A stretch of 64,000 bases of DNA from Pseudomonas gozinkensis (GTDB taxonomy: Bacteria; Pseudomonadota; Gammaproteobacteria; Pseudomonadales; Pseudomonadaceae): assembly GCF_014863585.1 (NCBI RefSeq), contig NZ_CP062253.1, positions 1,514,501-1,578,500 of the forward strand. The letters run 5' to 3'. Shown here piece after piece: positions 53,771 to 62,651 of the stretch. Within the stretch, counting starts at the first letter, position 1; each line of letters starts with the position of its first letter. Made by a program: the position numbers and the translations under genes. The notes below the pieces were generated by a model, which saw only the letters and a list, made by a program, of their open reading frames with translations, was not told the DNA's origin and did not search any database.

Positions 53771-56700
53771 TCAGTCGAGTTCCAGCACCACGACCCGTTG
53801 TCCGGCACGTACCGCCGATCCCGGCTGCACGCGAATGTCCTGCACCACCCCGGCCATGGGCGCGAGCACGGGGATTTCCATCTTCATCGACTCCAGAATC
53901 ACCAGCACATCACCGGCCGCCACGCGGCTGCCGACCTCGACCTGCACCTGCCAGAGGTTGCCGGCGATGTGGCTGTCGATGCTCTGCTGACCGTTGGCCA
54001 GCGGTGTTTCTTCGCCGTTGTCCGGCACGGCTTCTTCGCTGTCGAAATGCGCCTGTCCGCTGGCGATCCAGCGTTCGCGCTCGGCCTGGAAGGCGCCCTG
54101 TTGCTGCGTCCGGAACGCGTCAATGGTCTCGGCTTCGCGCTGCAAAAAGGCCTGGTAGTCGGCGAGGTTGAGCTGGCTGTGTTCGATGTTCAGGTCGTAA
54201 CGTCCGAGGGGAAAGTCGCGGCGGATGCGCAGCAGTTCTTCAGCGCTGACCGGATAGAAACGGATCTGATCGAAGAACCGCAGCAACCACGGTTTGCCGT
54301 CGAACGCGGCGACTTCGCGATAGCGGTTCCACATCTGCAAGGTACGGCCGACGAACTGATATCCGCCCGGGCCTTCCATGCCGTAGACGCACATGTAGGC
54401 GCCGCCGATGCCCACCGAGTTCTCGGCGGTCCAGGTGCGCGCCGGGTTGTACTTGGTGGTCACTAGCCGATGGCGCGGGTCGAGCGGTGTGGCAACCGGC
54501 GCACCCAGGTAGACGTCGCCGAGGCCCATCACCAGATAACTCGCATCGAACACCGTGCGCTGCACTTCGTCGAGGTTGGGCAGGTCGTTGATGCGGCGGA
54601 TGAACTCCAGATTGCTCGGGCACCACGGCGCGTCCTTGCGCACGGTGGTCATGTATTTCTCGATGGCCAACTGGCAGGCCGGGTCGTCCCAAGACAGTGG
54701 CAGATGGACGATGCGCGACGGTACTTGCAAGTCCTGGGCGGCGCACACCGCATCCCATTCACCGGCGACGATCCCGAGCAGATCGGCCAGCGGCAGTTGT
54801 TCGGGCTGATAGTGGATCTGCAGCGAGCGAATGCCCGGTGTCAGATCGATCACGCCGTGCAGGTTTTTGCTTTCCAGTGCCTGCATCAGGGCATGGGCGC
54901 GAAAGCGCAGGACGAGGTCCAGTTCCGGCGCGCCGATTTCCAGCAGCAGATGGGTATCGCCGGACACACGCCCGACCAGCCGCTTGTCGTCCTGGCCCAA
55001 CTCCAGAACCACAGGCGAAACCAGACCCTGTGGGAGCTGGCTTGCCAGCGATGAAGTTGATGCGGTGTCTGGTCGGGCCCCATCGCTGGCAAGCCAGCTC
55101 CCACAGGTATCCCATTTCAGGGCGAGATCGCGGGCAGTCTTGAGATCGATCGGCTCAAACTGCACTTTGTCTCCGGCCTTCAGTTGCCCGAGTTGCCAGA
55201 GGTCCGCCTCGATCACCGTCACCGGGCACACAAAACCGCCAAGGCTCGGGCCGTCCGGGCCGAGGATCACTGGCATGTCGCCGGTGAAGTCCACCGCACC
55301 GATGGCGTAAGGGTTGTCGTGGATGTTCGACGGATGCAGGCCGGCCTCACCGCCGTCGGCGCGCACCCATTCGGGCTTCGGCCCGATCAGGCGCACACCG
55401 GTGCGGCTGGAGTTGAAATGCACTTCCCATTGCGTGGCGAAAAAGGTGCCGATGTAGTTTTCGGTGAAGTATTCCGGCGCGCCGTGAGGGCCGTAGATCA
55501 CGCGGATCCGGCGTACGTCGGGCAGTTCACTGACGTGGTGCGGGGCAAGGGTCTGCCCGGCGCTTCGGTCGCTCAGTGGGGCCAGGTGCAACACGTCCCC
55601 GGCGCGCAAGGCCCGCCCGCCATGACCGCCGAACTGACCGAGAGTGAAGGTGCTTTTACTGCCCAGATAGTCCGGCACCTGCAAGCCGCCGCGCAGGCAC
55701 AGGTAGCTGCGGGCGCCAGCGGCCAGCAAACCGCCGAGATGTAACTGGCTGCCTGCCGCAATCAACAGCGCGGTGTTCATCGGCACCGCTTCGCCGTCGA
55801 GTGTCAGCGTCAACGGTGCCCCCGTCACCGCCACGACCGCGTCGCAATTGAAGCGCAGCAGCGGCCCGTTCATGGTGATTTCCAGTGCCGCCGCGCCGTC
55901 GATGTTGCCCAGCAGGCGATTGCCCAGACGCAACGCGCGGCTGTCCATCGGCCCCGAGGGTGGCACGCCGACCGCCCAGTAGCCGAGGCGACCGGGATAA
56001 TCCTGGACGCTGGTCTGGGTGCCGGCGCTTAGCACCTCGAAGGTGTTGGCCCGGTACACCAGATCTTCCAGGCAGCGGGTCCACGGCTGGCCGCTGGCGA
56101 AAGGCGTATCGAGCAGAATCTGCCGCAGGTAATCGCGGTTGGTTTCCACGCCGTACAGCTGGCTGTCGCCGAGGGCCTGATGCAGTTCGGCGCTGGCCTG
56201 CTCGCGGGTCGGCGCCCACGTGATGACTTTGGCGATCATCGGATCGAAGTACGGCGGGATCTCGCAGCCAGCCTCGACCCAGGTGTCGATGCGCAGTTGA
56301 ACGCCGTTTGCCGCAGGAAACTCCACAGCGCTCAGCAGCCCCGGGCTTGGCTGGAAGTCCCGACCCGGATCCTCCGCATACAGCCGTGCCTGAATCGCGT
56401 GGCCCTCCGGTTTCAGGCCCTCAAATAATGTGCTCAGTGGCGGCAAATCCCCCGCCGCCAATTCAATCATCCAGCGCACCAGATCGACGCCCCATACTTG
56501 TTCGGTAACGCCGTGTTCGACCTGCAACCGGGTGTTCACTTCCAGAAAGTAGAAGCGCTGCGCATCGCTGTCGAAGACGAACTCGACGGTGCCGGCGCTG
56601 CGGTAATTCACCGCTTTGGCCAGTTTGATCGCCGCCGCGCACAGCTCATCCGCCATGCCTTCTGGCAGGTTCGGCGCCGGGGTTTCCTCGAGGACTTTCT

Positions 56701-57403
56701 GGTTGCGCCGCTGCACCGAGCAGTCGCGCACGCCGAGGGCGATCACCTCGCCGTGGCCGTCGCCGAACACCTGGACTTCCAGATGCCGCGCACGCTGGAT
56801 GTACTTCTCGATGAATACTCCGGCGTCGCTGAAATTGTTCTGCCCGAGGCGCTTCACCGCGTCGAACGACTCGCTCAGTTCGCTGGCGTTGCGGCACACG
56901 CGCATGCCGATGCCGCCACCGCCCGCAGTGCTTTTGAGCATCACCGGATAACCGACCTGTGCGCCGGCGGTCAGCGCTGCGTCGAGGCTGTCGAGCAGTT
57001 CTGTGCCTTCGAGCATCGGCACGCCGTGCTGTTTGGCCAGGGCCCGTGCGGTGTGCTTGAGGCCGAACACCCGCAGTTGTTCCGGTGTCGGGCCGATGAA
57101 GGCTATGCCATGGTTTGCGCAGGCTTCGGCGAACGCGGCGTTTTCCGAAAGGAAGCCGTAGCCGGGATGGATCGCGGTTGCACCAGTGGCTTTGGCGATG
57201 GCGAGAATCTTGTCCACGGCCAGATAGGTGCCGGCCGCGGCGCCTTCGCCGAGGCTGTGGGCTTGTGCAGCTTGCAGGATGTGCAGGCTGGCGGCATCGG
57301 CTTCGGAGTACACCGCGACGCCTTCGACGTGCAGTTCACGCAAGGTGCGCAGAATGCGGCAGGCAATCGCGCCACGGTTGGCAATCAGGATTTTTTTGAA
57401 CAT
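53771..57403 (-). CDS. Biotin-dependent guanidine (urea) carboxylase
   Basis: 1210 residues. Biotin carboxylase domain (about 1-450; KKILIANRGAIACRILRTLR, TAGGGGIGMRVCRN, FLEVNTRLQVEHGVTE), then a carboxyltransferase with the KipA-like part (about 465-760; QDYPGRLGYWAVGVPPSGPM) and the KipI-like part (about 800-1030; YMCVYGMEGPGGYQFVGRT), and a biotinyl domain with Lys1174 in ILESMKMEI. By homology this is 'urea carboxylase', but the guanidine-I riboswitch and DUF1989 partners mark it as the guanidine carboxylase type. A REP doublet is inserted in frame at about residues 766-792, between the two carboxyltransferase parts. Start at 57403 (MFKK) is standard. Confidence 0.93.
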   Translation of the reverse strand: MFKKILIANRGAIACRILRTLRELHVEGVAVYSEADAASLHILQAAQAHSLGEGAAAGTYLAVDKILAIAKATGATAIHPGYGFLSENAAFAEACANHGIAFIGPTPEQLRVFGLKHTARALAKQHGVPMLEGTELLDSLDAALTAGAQVGYPVMLKSTAGGGGIGMRVCRNASELSESFDAVKRLGQNNFSDAGVFIEKYIQRARHLEVQVFGDGHGEVIALGVRDCSVQRRNQKVLEETPAPNLPEGMADELCAAAIKLAKAVNYRSAGTVEFVFDSDAQRFYFLEVNTRLQVEHGVTEQVWGVDLVRWMIELAAGDLPPLSTLFEGLKPEGHAIQARLYAEDPGRDFQPSPGLLSAVEFPAANGVQLRIDTWVEAGCEIPPYFDPMIAKVITWAPTREQASAELHQALGDSQLYGVETNRDYLRQILLDTPFASGQPWTRCLEDLVYRANTFEVLSAGTQTSVQDYPGRLGYWAVGVPPSGPMDSRALRLGNRLLGNIDGAAALEITMNGPLLRFNCDAVVAVTGAPLTLTLDGEAVPMNTALLIAAGSQLHLGGLLAAGARSYLCLRGGLQVPDYLGSKSTFTLGQFGGHGGRALRAGDVLHLAPLSDRSAGQTLAPHHVSELPDVRRIRVIYGPHGAPEYFTENYIGTFFATQWEVHFNSSRTGVRLIGPKPEWVRADGGEAGLHPSNIHDNPYAIGAVDFTGDMPVILGPDGPSLGGFVCPVTVIEADLWQLGQLKAGDKVQFEPIDLKTARDLALKWDTCGSWLASDGARPDTASTSSLASQLPQGLVSPVVLELGQDDKRLVGRVSGDTHLLLEIGAPELDLVLRFRAHALMQALESKNLHGVIDLTPGIRSLQIHYQPEQLPLADLLGIVAGEWDAVCAAQDLQVPSRIVHLPLSWDDPACQLAIEKYMTTVRKDAPWCPSNLEFIRRINDLPNLDEVQRTVFDASYLVMGLGDVYLGAPVATPLDPRHRLVTTKYNPARTWTAENSVGIGGAYMCVYGMEGPGGYQFVGRTLQMWNRYREVAAFDGKPWLLRFFDQIRFYPVSAEELLRIRRDFPLGRYDLNIEHSQLNLADYQAFLQREAETIDAFRTQQQGAFQAERERWIASGQAHFDSEEAVPDNGEETPLANGQQSIDSHIAGNLWQVQVEVGSRVAAGDVLVILESMKMEIPVLAPMAGVVQDIRVQPGSAVRAGQRVVVLELD
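55028..55106. repeat. REP doublet inserted in frame within the carboxylase gene
   Basis: CTGTGGGAGCTGGCTTGCCA at the left and TGGCAAGCCAGCTCCCACAG at the right, about 25 bp apart, form a complete REPIN inside the coding region. The reading frame stays open through it and yields a segment beginning CGSWLASDGARPDTA and ending SLASQLPQG. It maps to the junction between the KipA-like and KipI-like carboxyltransferase parts, where an extra loop may be tolerated. Confidence 0.93.
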
Positions 57404-57504
57404 GGCAAAACCCCTGAAGGGGATGCGGGCCGTCCCGCAGTTTTTCGATGAGCGCCGGGGTCGTCCCCGACGGCAGAATCACAATTTCGAAAGTCACCGT
57501 TGAC

Positions 57505-57599
57505 CTTGTGGGAGCGGGCTTGCCCGCGATGGCGGTGTGTCAGTCATCATCAATGTTGGCTGTGCCTACGCCATCGCTGGCAAGCCAGCTCCCACAGGG
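57505..57599. repeat. REP doublet inside the guanidine operon
   Basis: TGTGGGAGCGGGCTTGCCCG at the left and CTGGCAAGCCAGCTCCCACA at the right, in the 280-bp gap between the DUF1989 gene and the carboxylase gene. It may stabilise the upstream mRNA or attenuate read-through. Confidence 0.9.
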
Positions 57600-57683
57600 T
57601 TCAGGGGTGTTGGGAGGACTTCAGGCACTGGCCGGAACGGGCCTGGCACAGGGCGAAAAGCCAACGGCGCAGACCGCTGAGTT

Positions 57684-58325
57684 TCAGTTCCATACCAGTA
57701 GCTCCGCAGGTGTCGGGTTATAGGCGTTGCACGGGTTGTTCAGTTGCGGGCAGTTGGAGATCAGCACGATCACGTCCATCTCCGCGCGCAGGTCGACGTA
57801 CTTGCCCGGTGCGGAAATGCCGTCTTCAAAGGTCAGGCCGCCCTCGGCAGTCACTGGCACGTTCATGAAAAAATTGATGTTTGGCCCGATGTCACCTTTG
57901 CCCAGCCGACCGTCGTGGGCGCAGGCGCGCAGGTAGTTGTCGCGGCAGCTGTGCATGTAGCGTTTTTCCAGGGCGTAACGCACGGTGTTGCTCTCTTGCG
58001 CGCAGGCGCCGCCGAGGGTGTCGTGGCGGCCGCAGGTGTCGGCGATGATCGTCAGCATCGGTTTGCCGAGGTTGGAATACAAAACGCTGCCGGTGCTCAG
58101 GTAGACGTTGTTTTGTCGGCGCAATGTGCGCTGCACGTCGTAGCGCTCACGGGGATTGGCGGCGCTGTAAAACAAAGTGTCGACCGCCTGATTGCCTTCC
58201 AGATCGAGGATGCGCAGGGTCTGGCCGGCCTTGACCTCCATCAGCCAGGGTTCGCCGGCGGGAATGGTGGCGCGGTACACCGCAGCGTCGGGTTGTTTTT
58301 GCGAAGTGGCGATAGCAACTGACAT
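57684..58325 (-). CDS. DUF1989 protein, carboxyguanidine deiminase subunit (formerly urea carboxylase-associated protein)
   Basis: 213 residues. DUF1989 signatures: ILDLEGNQAVDTLFYSAANP, DTCGRHDTLGGACAQESNTV with conserved Cys, NINFFMNVPV and a C-terminal NCPQLNNPCNAYNPTPAELL. DUF1989 pairs in these operons were reported to be the two subunits of a carboxyguanidine deiminase (CgdA/CgdB) that turns carboxyguanidine into allophanate. Here it is 11 bp after its paralogue. I cannot say with certainty which of the two subunits it is. Confidence 0.87.
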   Translation of the reverse strand: MSVAIATSQKQPDAAVYRATIPAGEPWLMEVKAGQTLRILDLEGNQAVDTLFYSAANPRERYDVQRTLRRQNNVYLSTGSVLYSNLGKPMLTIIADTCGRHDTLGGACAQESNTVRYALEKRYMHSCRDNYLRACAHDGRLGKGDIGPNINFFMNVPVTAEGGLTFEDGISAPGKYVDLRAEMDVIVLISNCPQLNNPCNAYNPTPAELLVWN

Positions 58326-58336
58326 GGCGATGATCC

Positions 58337-59062
58337 TCAGGCGAACAAACGGTCGGTGTTGATAAAGCCGCGCTCGTTCTCCGGGCGCGAGGTTCGGCAG
58401 TGTTCGGCGACGCTCGGATCGGCGTTCATCCAGCTCAGCTTCAGCGGTTTTGGCGCGTAGTCGGGCGATGGGTCCATCGGGTGTTGCAGGGCGGTGAGAA
58501 CGACGAGGGTGTCCATCGGTGCGTACAGCTCGATGTAATCGCCGGCCTTCGAATGGCCCTCGACGAAATGGAAGCGCCCGGCGTCATCGACGTTGACCCG
58601 GCTGAACAGGTTGAGGGTCATCAAGAGGTCGGACAGGCCCAGGCCCCACTTGCCGAGCTCCACCAGCAGGTTGTCGGTGCCGTTGCGAAAGAAGCCGTTG
58701 CGCAGTTCCTGATAGCGGCCCTGGCCGTATTTTTCCGCGACCTCCTCGGCGCACAACACGCCGCCAAGGCTGTCGCTCCAGCCGCTGGTGTCGGCAGTGA
58801 TCGCCGCCAGTACGCGGCCCATGTCCGAGTACAGGCAATGGCCGGCGGTGAGCTTGGCGGTGTGCTGGCATTTGAGGCTGTCAGGCAGGTTCAGGCGCTC
58901 GGTTTTCTCGTTGGCGTTGAGCAGGGTCAGGCTGACGTTGGCGCCGCCGCGCAGGTCGGTCAGGCGCAGCAACTGGCCGCGTTTCAGGACGAAGGAGCGG
59001 TGGCCGCCACCGGGCAGGGTTTCTTCGGCGAAGAGTGGAAACAGTTGGGTCGAATCGGTCAT
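58337..59062 (-). CDS. DUF1989 protein, second carboxyguanidine deiminase subunit
   Basis: 241 residues from the ATG at 59062; an in-frame start seven codons earlier is possible. Paralogous to the following gene: RLTDLRGGANVSLTLLNANE, DTSGWSDSLGGVLCAEEVAE, TLNLFSRVNVDDAGRFHFVE and DYIELYAPMDTLVVLTALQH. The CGRHD motif of the partner is changed to SGWSD here, so the two subunits are probably not equivalent catalytically. It lies 13 bp after the ABC ATPase gene. Confidence 0.87.
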   Translation of the reverse strand: MTDSTQLFPLFAEETLPGGGHRSFVLKRGQLLRLTDLRGGANVSLTLLNANEKTERLNLPDSLKCQHTAKLTAGHCLYSDMGRVLAAITADTSGWSDSLGGVLCAEEVAEKYGQGRYQELRNGFFRNGTDNLLVELGKWGLGLSDLLMTLNLFSRVNVDDAGRFHFVEGHSKAGDYIELYAPMDTLVVLTALQHPMDPSPDYAPKPLKLSWMNADPSVAEHCRTSRPENERGFINTDRLFA

Positions 59063-59075
59063 GGGAGCAGTCCTC

Positions 59076-59864
59076 TCAGGCAATACGAAGCGTGCCGGCC
59101 AGCCCGGCGGGCAGGGCGTCGACGGCGGCGCGCCGGGCGCGGCGGTCGCTGTTCAAAGGGATGTCGTAGGTGATGCGGGCGCCATAGGCGCCGGGGGCGT
59201 GCGGGTCGAGGCGCACCTTGTCGAACACCAGCAGGCGGGTGCCGAGGCTGAAACCTTCCGACAAGTCGTGGGTGACCATGAACACCGTCAGTTGCGTCTC
59301 GCGCCACAGCTCCAGCAGCAGGGCGTGCATGTCCTTGCGAATGCCCGGATCAAGCGCGCCGAACGGTTCATCGAGCAGCAACACGCGCGGCTTCATGATC
59401 AACGCCTGGGCAATCGCCAGCCGTTGTTGCATGCCACCGGAAAGCTGCGCCGGATACTTGTCCAGCGCATGGCCGAGGCCGACTTTGTGCAGCAGCGCCG
59501 AGGCCTGCTCGCGGGCCTCTTTTTTCGCGCTGCCGAACAAGCGCCCGAGAAGCGGCGCGCGCGGCAATTCCAGGCCGATGGCGACGTTGTCCAGCACGCT
59601 CAGATGCGGGAACACCGAGTAACGCTGGAACACTACGCCACGGCTGGCGTCCGGCTCGCTGGCGAGCGGTTGGCCATCGAGCAGGATGGTGCCGCGACTG
59701 GCGGATTCCTGGCCGAGCAGCAGGCGCAGAAAGGTCGACTTCCCGCAACCCGAGGCACCGACCAGCGTGCAGAACTCGCCCTCGTTGACGCTGAGGTTCA
59801 AGCCTTCGAGCACCACCTGGTCGGCGTATTGCTGCCAGACGTTTTTCACTGTGATGAAGCTCAT
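59076..59864 (-). CDS. ABC transporter ATP-binding protein (guanidine uptake)
   Basis: 262 residues, SsuB/TauB-like. Walker A GASGCGKST (about residues 36-44), Q-loop VVFQRYSVFPHL, signature LSGGMQQRLAIAQAL, Walker B VLLLDEPFGALD and H-loop MVTHDLSEG. It overlaps the permease stop (ATGA) and is followed by the DUF1989 pair. It energises import of the substrate recognised by the binding protein at 60695-61762. Confidence 0.9.
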   Translation of the reverse strand: MSFITVKNVWQQYADQVVLEGLNLSVNEGEFCTLVGASGCGKSTFLRLLLGQESASRGTILLDGQPLASEPDASRGVVFQRYSVFPHLSVLDNVAIGLELPRAPLLGRLFGSAKKEAREQASALLHKVGLGHALDKYPAQLSGGMQQRLAIAQALIMKPRVLLLDEPFGALDPGIRKDMHALLLELWRETQLTVFMVTHDLSEGFSLGTRLLVFDKVRLDPHAPGAYGARITYDIPLNSDRRARRAAVDALPAGLAGTLRIA

Positions 59865-60676
59865 TTGGCCGCCCCTTCATACCAGGGGAATGCACGCCGG
59901 GTGAGGTGCTTGAGGCCCCAATCCATCAGCCAGGCGAGGAGGGTGATCCACACCACGTACGGCAGGATCACATCCATCGCCAGATAACGGCGCACAAGGA
60001 AAATCCGGTAGCCGAGCCCATCGGTGGAGGCAATGGCTTCCGCCGCGATCAGGAACAGCCATGCCGAACCGAGCATCAGCCGCAGCGAGATCAGCAGGCG
60101 CGGCAACAGTTGCGGCAGCACGACCCTCAGCATCAGGGTCCAGGTCGAGGCGCCAAGCGTCTGCGCCTTGATCAGCAGTTCGACCGGAATGTCCCGCGCG
60201 CGCTGTTCCAGATCACGGGCCAGGGCCGGGGTGATGCCGATCACGATCAGCATCACCTTCGACAGCTCGCCGAGGCCGAAGACGATGAACAGAATCGGCA
60301 GGATCGCCAGCGGCGGCACCATCGACAGCACCGTCAGCAATGGCGAGAGCGGTGCGCCGAACAGTGGCAATGTCCCGGCGGCAATGCCCAGGCACAACCC
60401 GGCCAGCGCGGCGATACCGAGGCCGATGGCCAGGCGTTGCAGACTCGCGGCGGTGTCCTGCCACAGCAAGTACTCACCCGTGCGGCTGTCGGCATTGAAT
60501 GCCAGGCGTTTCACCGCATCGCTCATCTGCACCGCGCTGGGCAGCAGTTTGTCGTTGGGGTTCTCCGCCAGACGCTCGGCTGAACCCATGAAATAGGCAA
60601 ACAACACCAGGGCGAACGGAAGGATCACCAGCAACAGGCGACTCGGGCGATCCGGGTGGCGATTGATCAGGCGCAT
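59861..60676 (-). CDS. ABC transporter permease (guanidine uptake)
   Basis: 271 residues from the ATG at 60676 with GGAGG upstream. About six helices, the SsuC/TauC-type EAA loop near ITPALARDLEQRARDIPVEL and KAQTLGASTWTLMLRVVLPQ. It overlaps the ATPase gene by 4 nt. It forms the membrane part of the riboswitch-controlled uptake system. Confidence 0.9.
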   Translation of the reverse strand: MRLINRHPDRPSRLLLVILPFALVLFAYFMGSAERLAENPNDKLLPSAVQMSDAVKRLAFNADSRTGEYLLWQDTAASLQRLAIGLGIAALAGLCLGIAAGTLPLFGAPLSPLLTVLSMVPPLAILPILFIVFGLGELSKVMLIVIGITPALARDLEQRARDIPVELLIKAQTLGASTWTLMLRVVLPQLLPRLLISLRLMLGSAWLFLIAAEAIASTDGLGYRIFLVRRYLAMDVILPYVVWITLLAWLMDWGLKHLTRRAFPWYEGAAK

Positions 60677-60694
60677 GGCCAAATCCTCCGTGGC

Positions 60695-61762
60695 TTACAG
60701 CTTGGCGTCGGCGGCCATCTGCACGTAAGTCGGATCGAAACGCAGCTTGAGGTTGCCGGTGTCGCCGCTGGTCACGCCGTTGGCGAAGGTCATGCCGACG
60801 GCGCTGGTGTCTTTCGCGCCTTCGCCTAGCAAACCGTGCTGGAACGAGAACTCGGCAACTTTGCGCATGGTTTCCGGCAGTTGCTTGCTGGTGGCGAACG
60901 CCAGGGCCTCTTTCGGCGTGGCGAACAGTTTGGTGGTGTCCAGTTGCGCCTGGAATCCGGCCAGGTCGGTGCCCGAGGCCTTGGCCATGTGTTCCAGCGC
61001 AGCTTTGCTCGCAGCGTTTTTCGCGTTCATCAGCTCGACCACTTCGAACCACGCGCCGGTCAGCGCCTTGCCCAGGGCCGGGTTGTCTTTGAGGGTGGCG
61101 CTGTTGACCACCATCATGTCCATGATTTCCCCGGGGATCTGGCTGGAGTTGAAGACTTCGGTCACGCCCGGTTTAGCCTTGATGTCCGAGAGCATCGGGT
61201 TCCAGGTGGTGACGGCGTTGACCTGTTCGGTGCTGAAGGCGGCGGAGATGTCGGCGTCGGAGGTGTTGACCACTTTCAGGTCTTTTTCGGTCAGGTCGAC
61301 CGAGTCCAGCGCGCGGGCCAGCAGGTAATGCGAGACCGACAGTTCGACCAGGTTGACGTCCATGCCCTTCAGGTCGGCGACTTTCTTGCCGTCGCCCTTG
61401 AGGACGATGCCGTCGTTGCCGTTGGAAAAGTCGCTGACGATCAGCGCGGTGCTGTCGACGCCACCGGCGGCCGGAATGGTGAGGGCATCCATGTTGGTCA
61501 TGGTGCAGCCGTCGAACTGGCCGGCGGTGTACTGGTTGATCGATTCGACGTAATCGTTGAGCTGCACGACATCAATCTTGATCCCGTACTTCTTCGCCCA
61601 TTTGTCGACGATGCCCTGGCTGCCGGCGTATTCCCATGGCATCCAGCCGGCGTAGATCGTCCAGCAGACACTGAAGTGGTCTTTCTGCGCGGCGGAGGAT
61701 TGGGTGCTGACGAGCGCGGCGAAGGCGGCGGCGAGCAGGGCGGGGAAACGTAGTCGTGACAT
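60695..61762 (-). CDS. Periplasmic substrate-binding protein of the guanidine-associated ABC transporter
   Basis: 355 residues with a signal peptide (LRFPALLAAAFAALVSTQSSA). NMT1/TauA-like fold with SVCWTIYAGWMPWEYAG and GCTMTNMDALTIPAAGGVDS. This family was labelled 'putative urea ABC transporter substrate-binding protein' from its context. As first gene after the guanidine-I riboswitch it is expected to bind guanidine or a guanidino compound. Aromatic and acidic residues near WTIYAGWMPWEY could form the cation pocket; that is inference. Confidence 0.88.
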   Translation of the reverse strand: MSRLRFPALLAAAFAALVSTQSSAAQKDHFSVCWTIYAGWMPWEYAGSQGIVDKWAKKYGIKIDVVQLNDYVESINQYTAGQFDGCTMTNMDALTIPAAGGVDSTALIVSDFSNGNDGIVLKGDGKKVADLKGMDVNLVELSVSHYLLARALDSVDLTEKDLKVVNTSDADISAAFSTEQVNAVTTWNPMLSDIKAKPGVTEVFNSSQIPGEIMDMMVVNSATLKDNPALGKALTGAWFEVVELMNAKNAASKAALEHMAKASGTDLAGFQAQLDTTKLFATPKEALAFATSKQLPETMRKVAEFSFQHGLLGEGAKDTSAVGMTFANGVTSGDTGNLKLRFDPTYVQMAADAKL

Positions 61763-61821
61763 GGCGGATTCTCCAGTTGATCAAGGGCGGACAGGAAGGC
61801 AACGCGGCACCGCGAACGGTG

Positions 61822-61920
61822 GCTTGTCTCCCGGGCTTTTGTCCCGCCGTGTAACCTCAACTGGAGGTCGCCAACTCTCGGACCAGCCACTCGCAGATGC
61901 GAGCCGGAACCCTAGTCAGC
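61822..61920 (-). promoter_or_regulatory. Guanidine-I (ykkC) riboswitch
   Basis: On the minus strand the consensus blocks appear in order: CTAGGGTTCCGG (61914-61903), CTGGTCCGAGAG (61886-61875) and ACGGCGGGACAAAAGCCCGG followed by GAGA (61850-61827). These are the hallmark conserved segments of the ykkC guanidine-I aptamer, a class that turns genes on when guanidine binds. A GCCACCG-TTCG-CGGTGCC hairpin at about 61823-61806 follows and may be part of the expression platform. It lies 60 bp upstream of the binding-protein start and heads the whole operon down to atzF. Confidence 0.93.
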
Positions 61921-62209
61921 CATTGCAAATTGTGGTGCCGCGAACCTGTGATGACTCCTGCACGGGTTTGCTAAAGCGAGAGGCGTGCCAAGTCGGATCG
62001 AGCCCTCTGTTACGGGCTTTCGTGACGTCGCAGCTGACGGCGAACGCTTGTCGACGCTTTTTGTTGGTGCGTGCTTGCACCGTCATGCAGCGTCCGGTGC
62101 CGCTGATCCGATGCCCGTGAGGGTTGGGCACTCACTGCCGGTCCGCCAGTCAAATCTGTTGTCAGCCGGTCTGTGCCGACTGCTGTCACAGGTCTTTCAG
62201 GAGGCCGCC
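61921..62209. other. Divergent intergenic region
   Basis: About 290 bp between the riboswitch and the first Tyr-rich lipoprotein gene. It should hold both promoters. I see no convincing gene or palindrome in it. Confidence 0.4.
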
Positions 62210-62473
62210 ATGTGTATTTCAAAATTGCTGCGTCGGGTGCTGCTGGGAGCAGTGCTCGGTCTAGGGCTGTCCGGTTGTTACTACTACGCCGGTGGCTACG
62301 ATGCCTATCCCGGCACCTATTACTATCCTGGCTATTACTCGCCCTATTACTACGGTGGTTATTACGGTCCGCGCTACTACGGCGGTGCCCGCTATTACTA
62401 TGGCGGCTATGGCTATCGCGGCGGTTACGGACGGGGTTATCACGGCGGCGGATACCACGGTGGTCACCACTAA
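62210..62473 (+). CDS. Tyr/Gly-rich small lipoprotein, copy 1
   Basis: 87 residues. Signal peptide with lipobox LGLSGC (Cys near 23) and a low-complexity body of Tyr and Gly (YPGTYYYPGYYSPYYYGG, RGGYGRGYHGGGYHGGHH), no further domain. AGGAGG lies 7 nt upstream in the string CAGGAGGCCGCCATGT, which recurs before the next lipoprotein gene. Such His/Tyr/Gly-rich lipoproteins are common in Pseudomonas and of unknown role, perhaps envelope stress or metal binding. Confidence 0.8.
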   Translation: MCISKLLRRVLLGAVLGLGLSGCYYYAGGYDAYPGTYYYPGYYSPYYYGGYYGPRYYGGARYYYGGYGYRGGYGRGYHGGGYHGGHH

Positions 62474-62578
62474 TCAGCGGCTGAATGACGGCGTTTCTGC
62501 ATGAACAAGGTTTCATGAATCACTTGTTTCAAGTTGTTGCAGAAACGCACCGGATGCCGAAAACGCTGTCAGATCTTT

Positions 62579-62605
62579 CGTCAGTCGCCGAATGAAAGAC
62601 TGACG
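62579..62605. promoter_or_regulatory. Inverted repeat upstream of lipoprotein copy 2
   Basis: A perfect 8-bp inverted repeat CGTCAGTC ... GACTGACG around an 11-nt loop, 47 bp before the start codon. It could be an operator or a leader hairpin; no regulator is linked to it here. Confidence 0.35.
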
Positions 62606-62651
62606 CCTGCCAGCGTCGCTGGTGTGGCTACCCGCGGTCCAGGAGGCCGCC

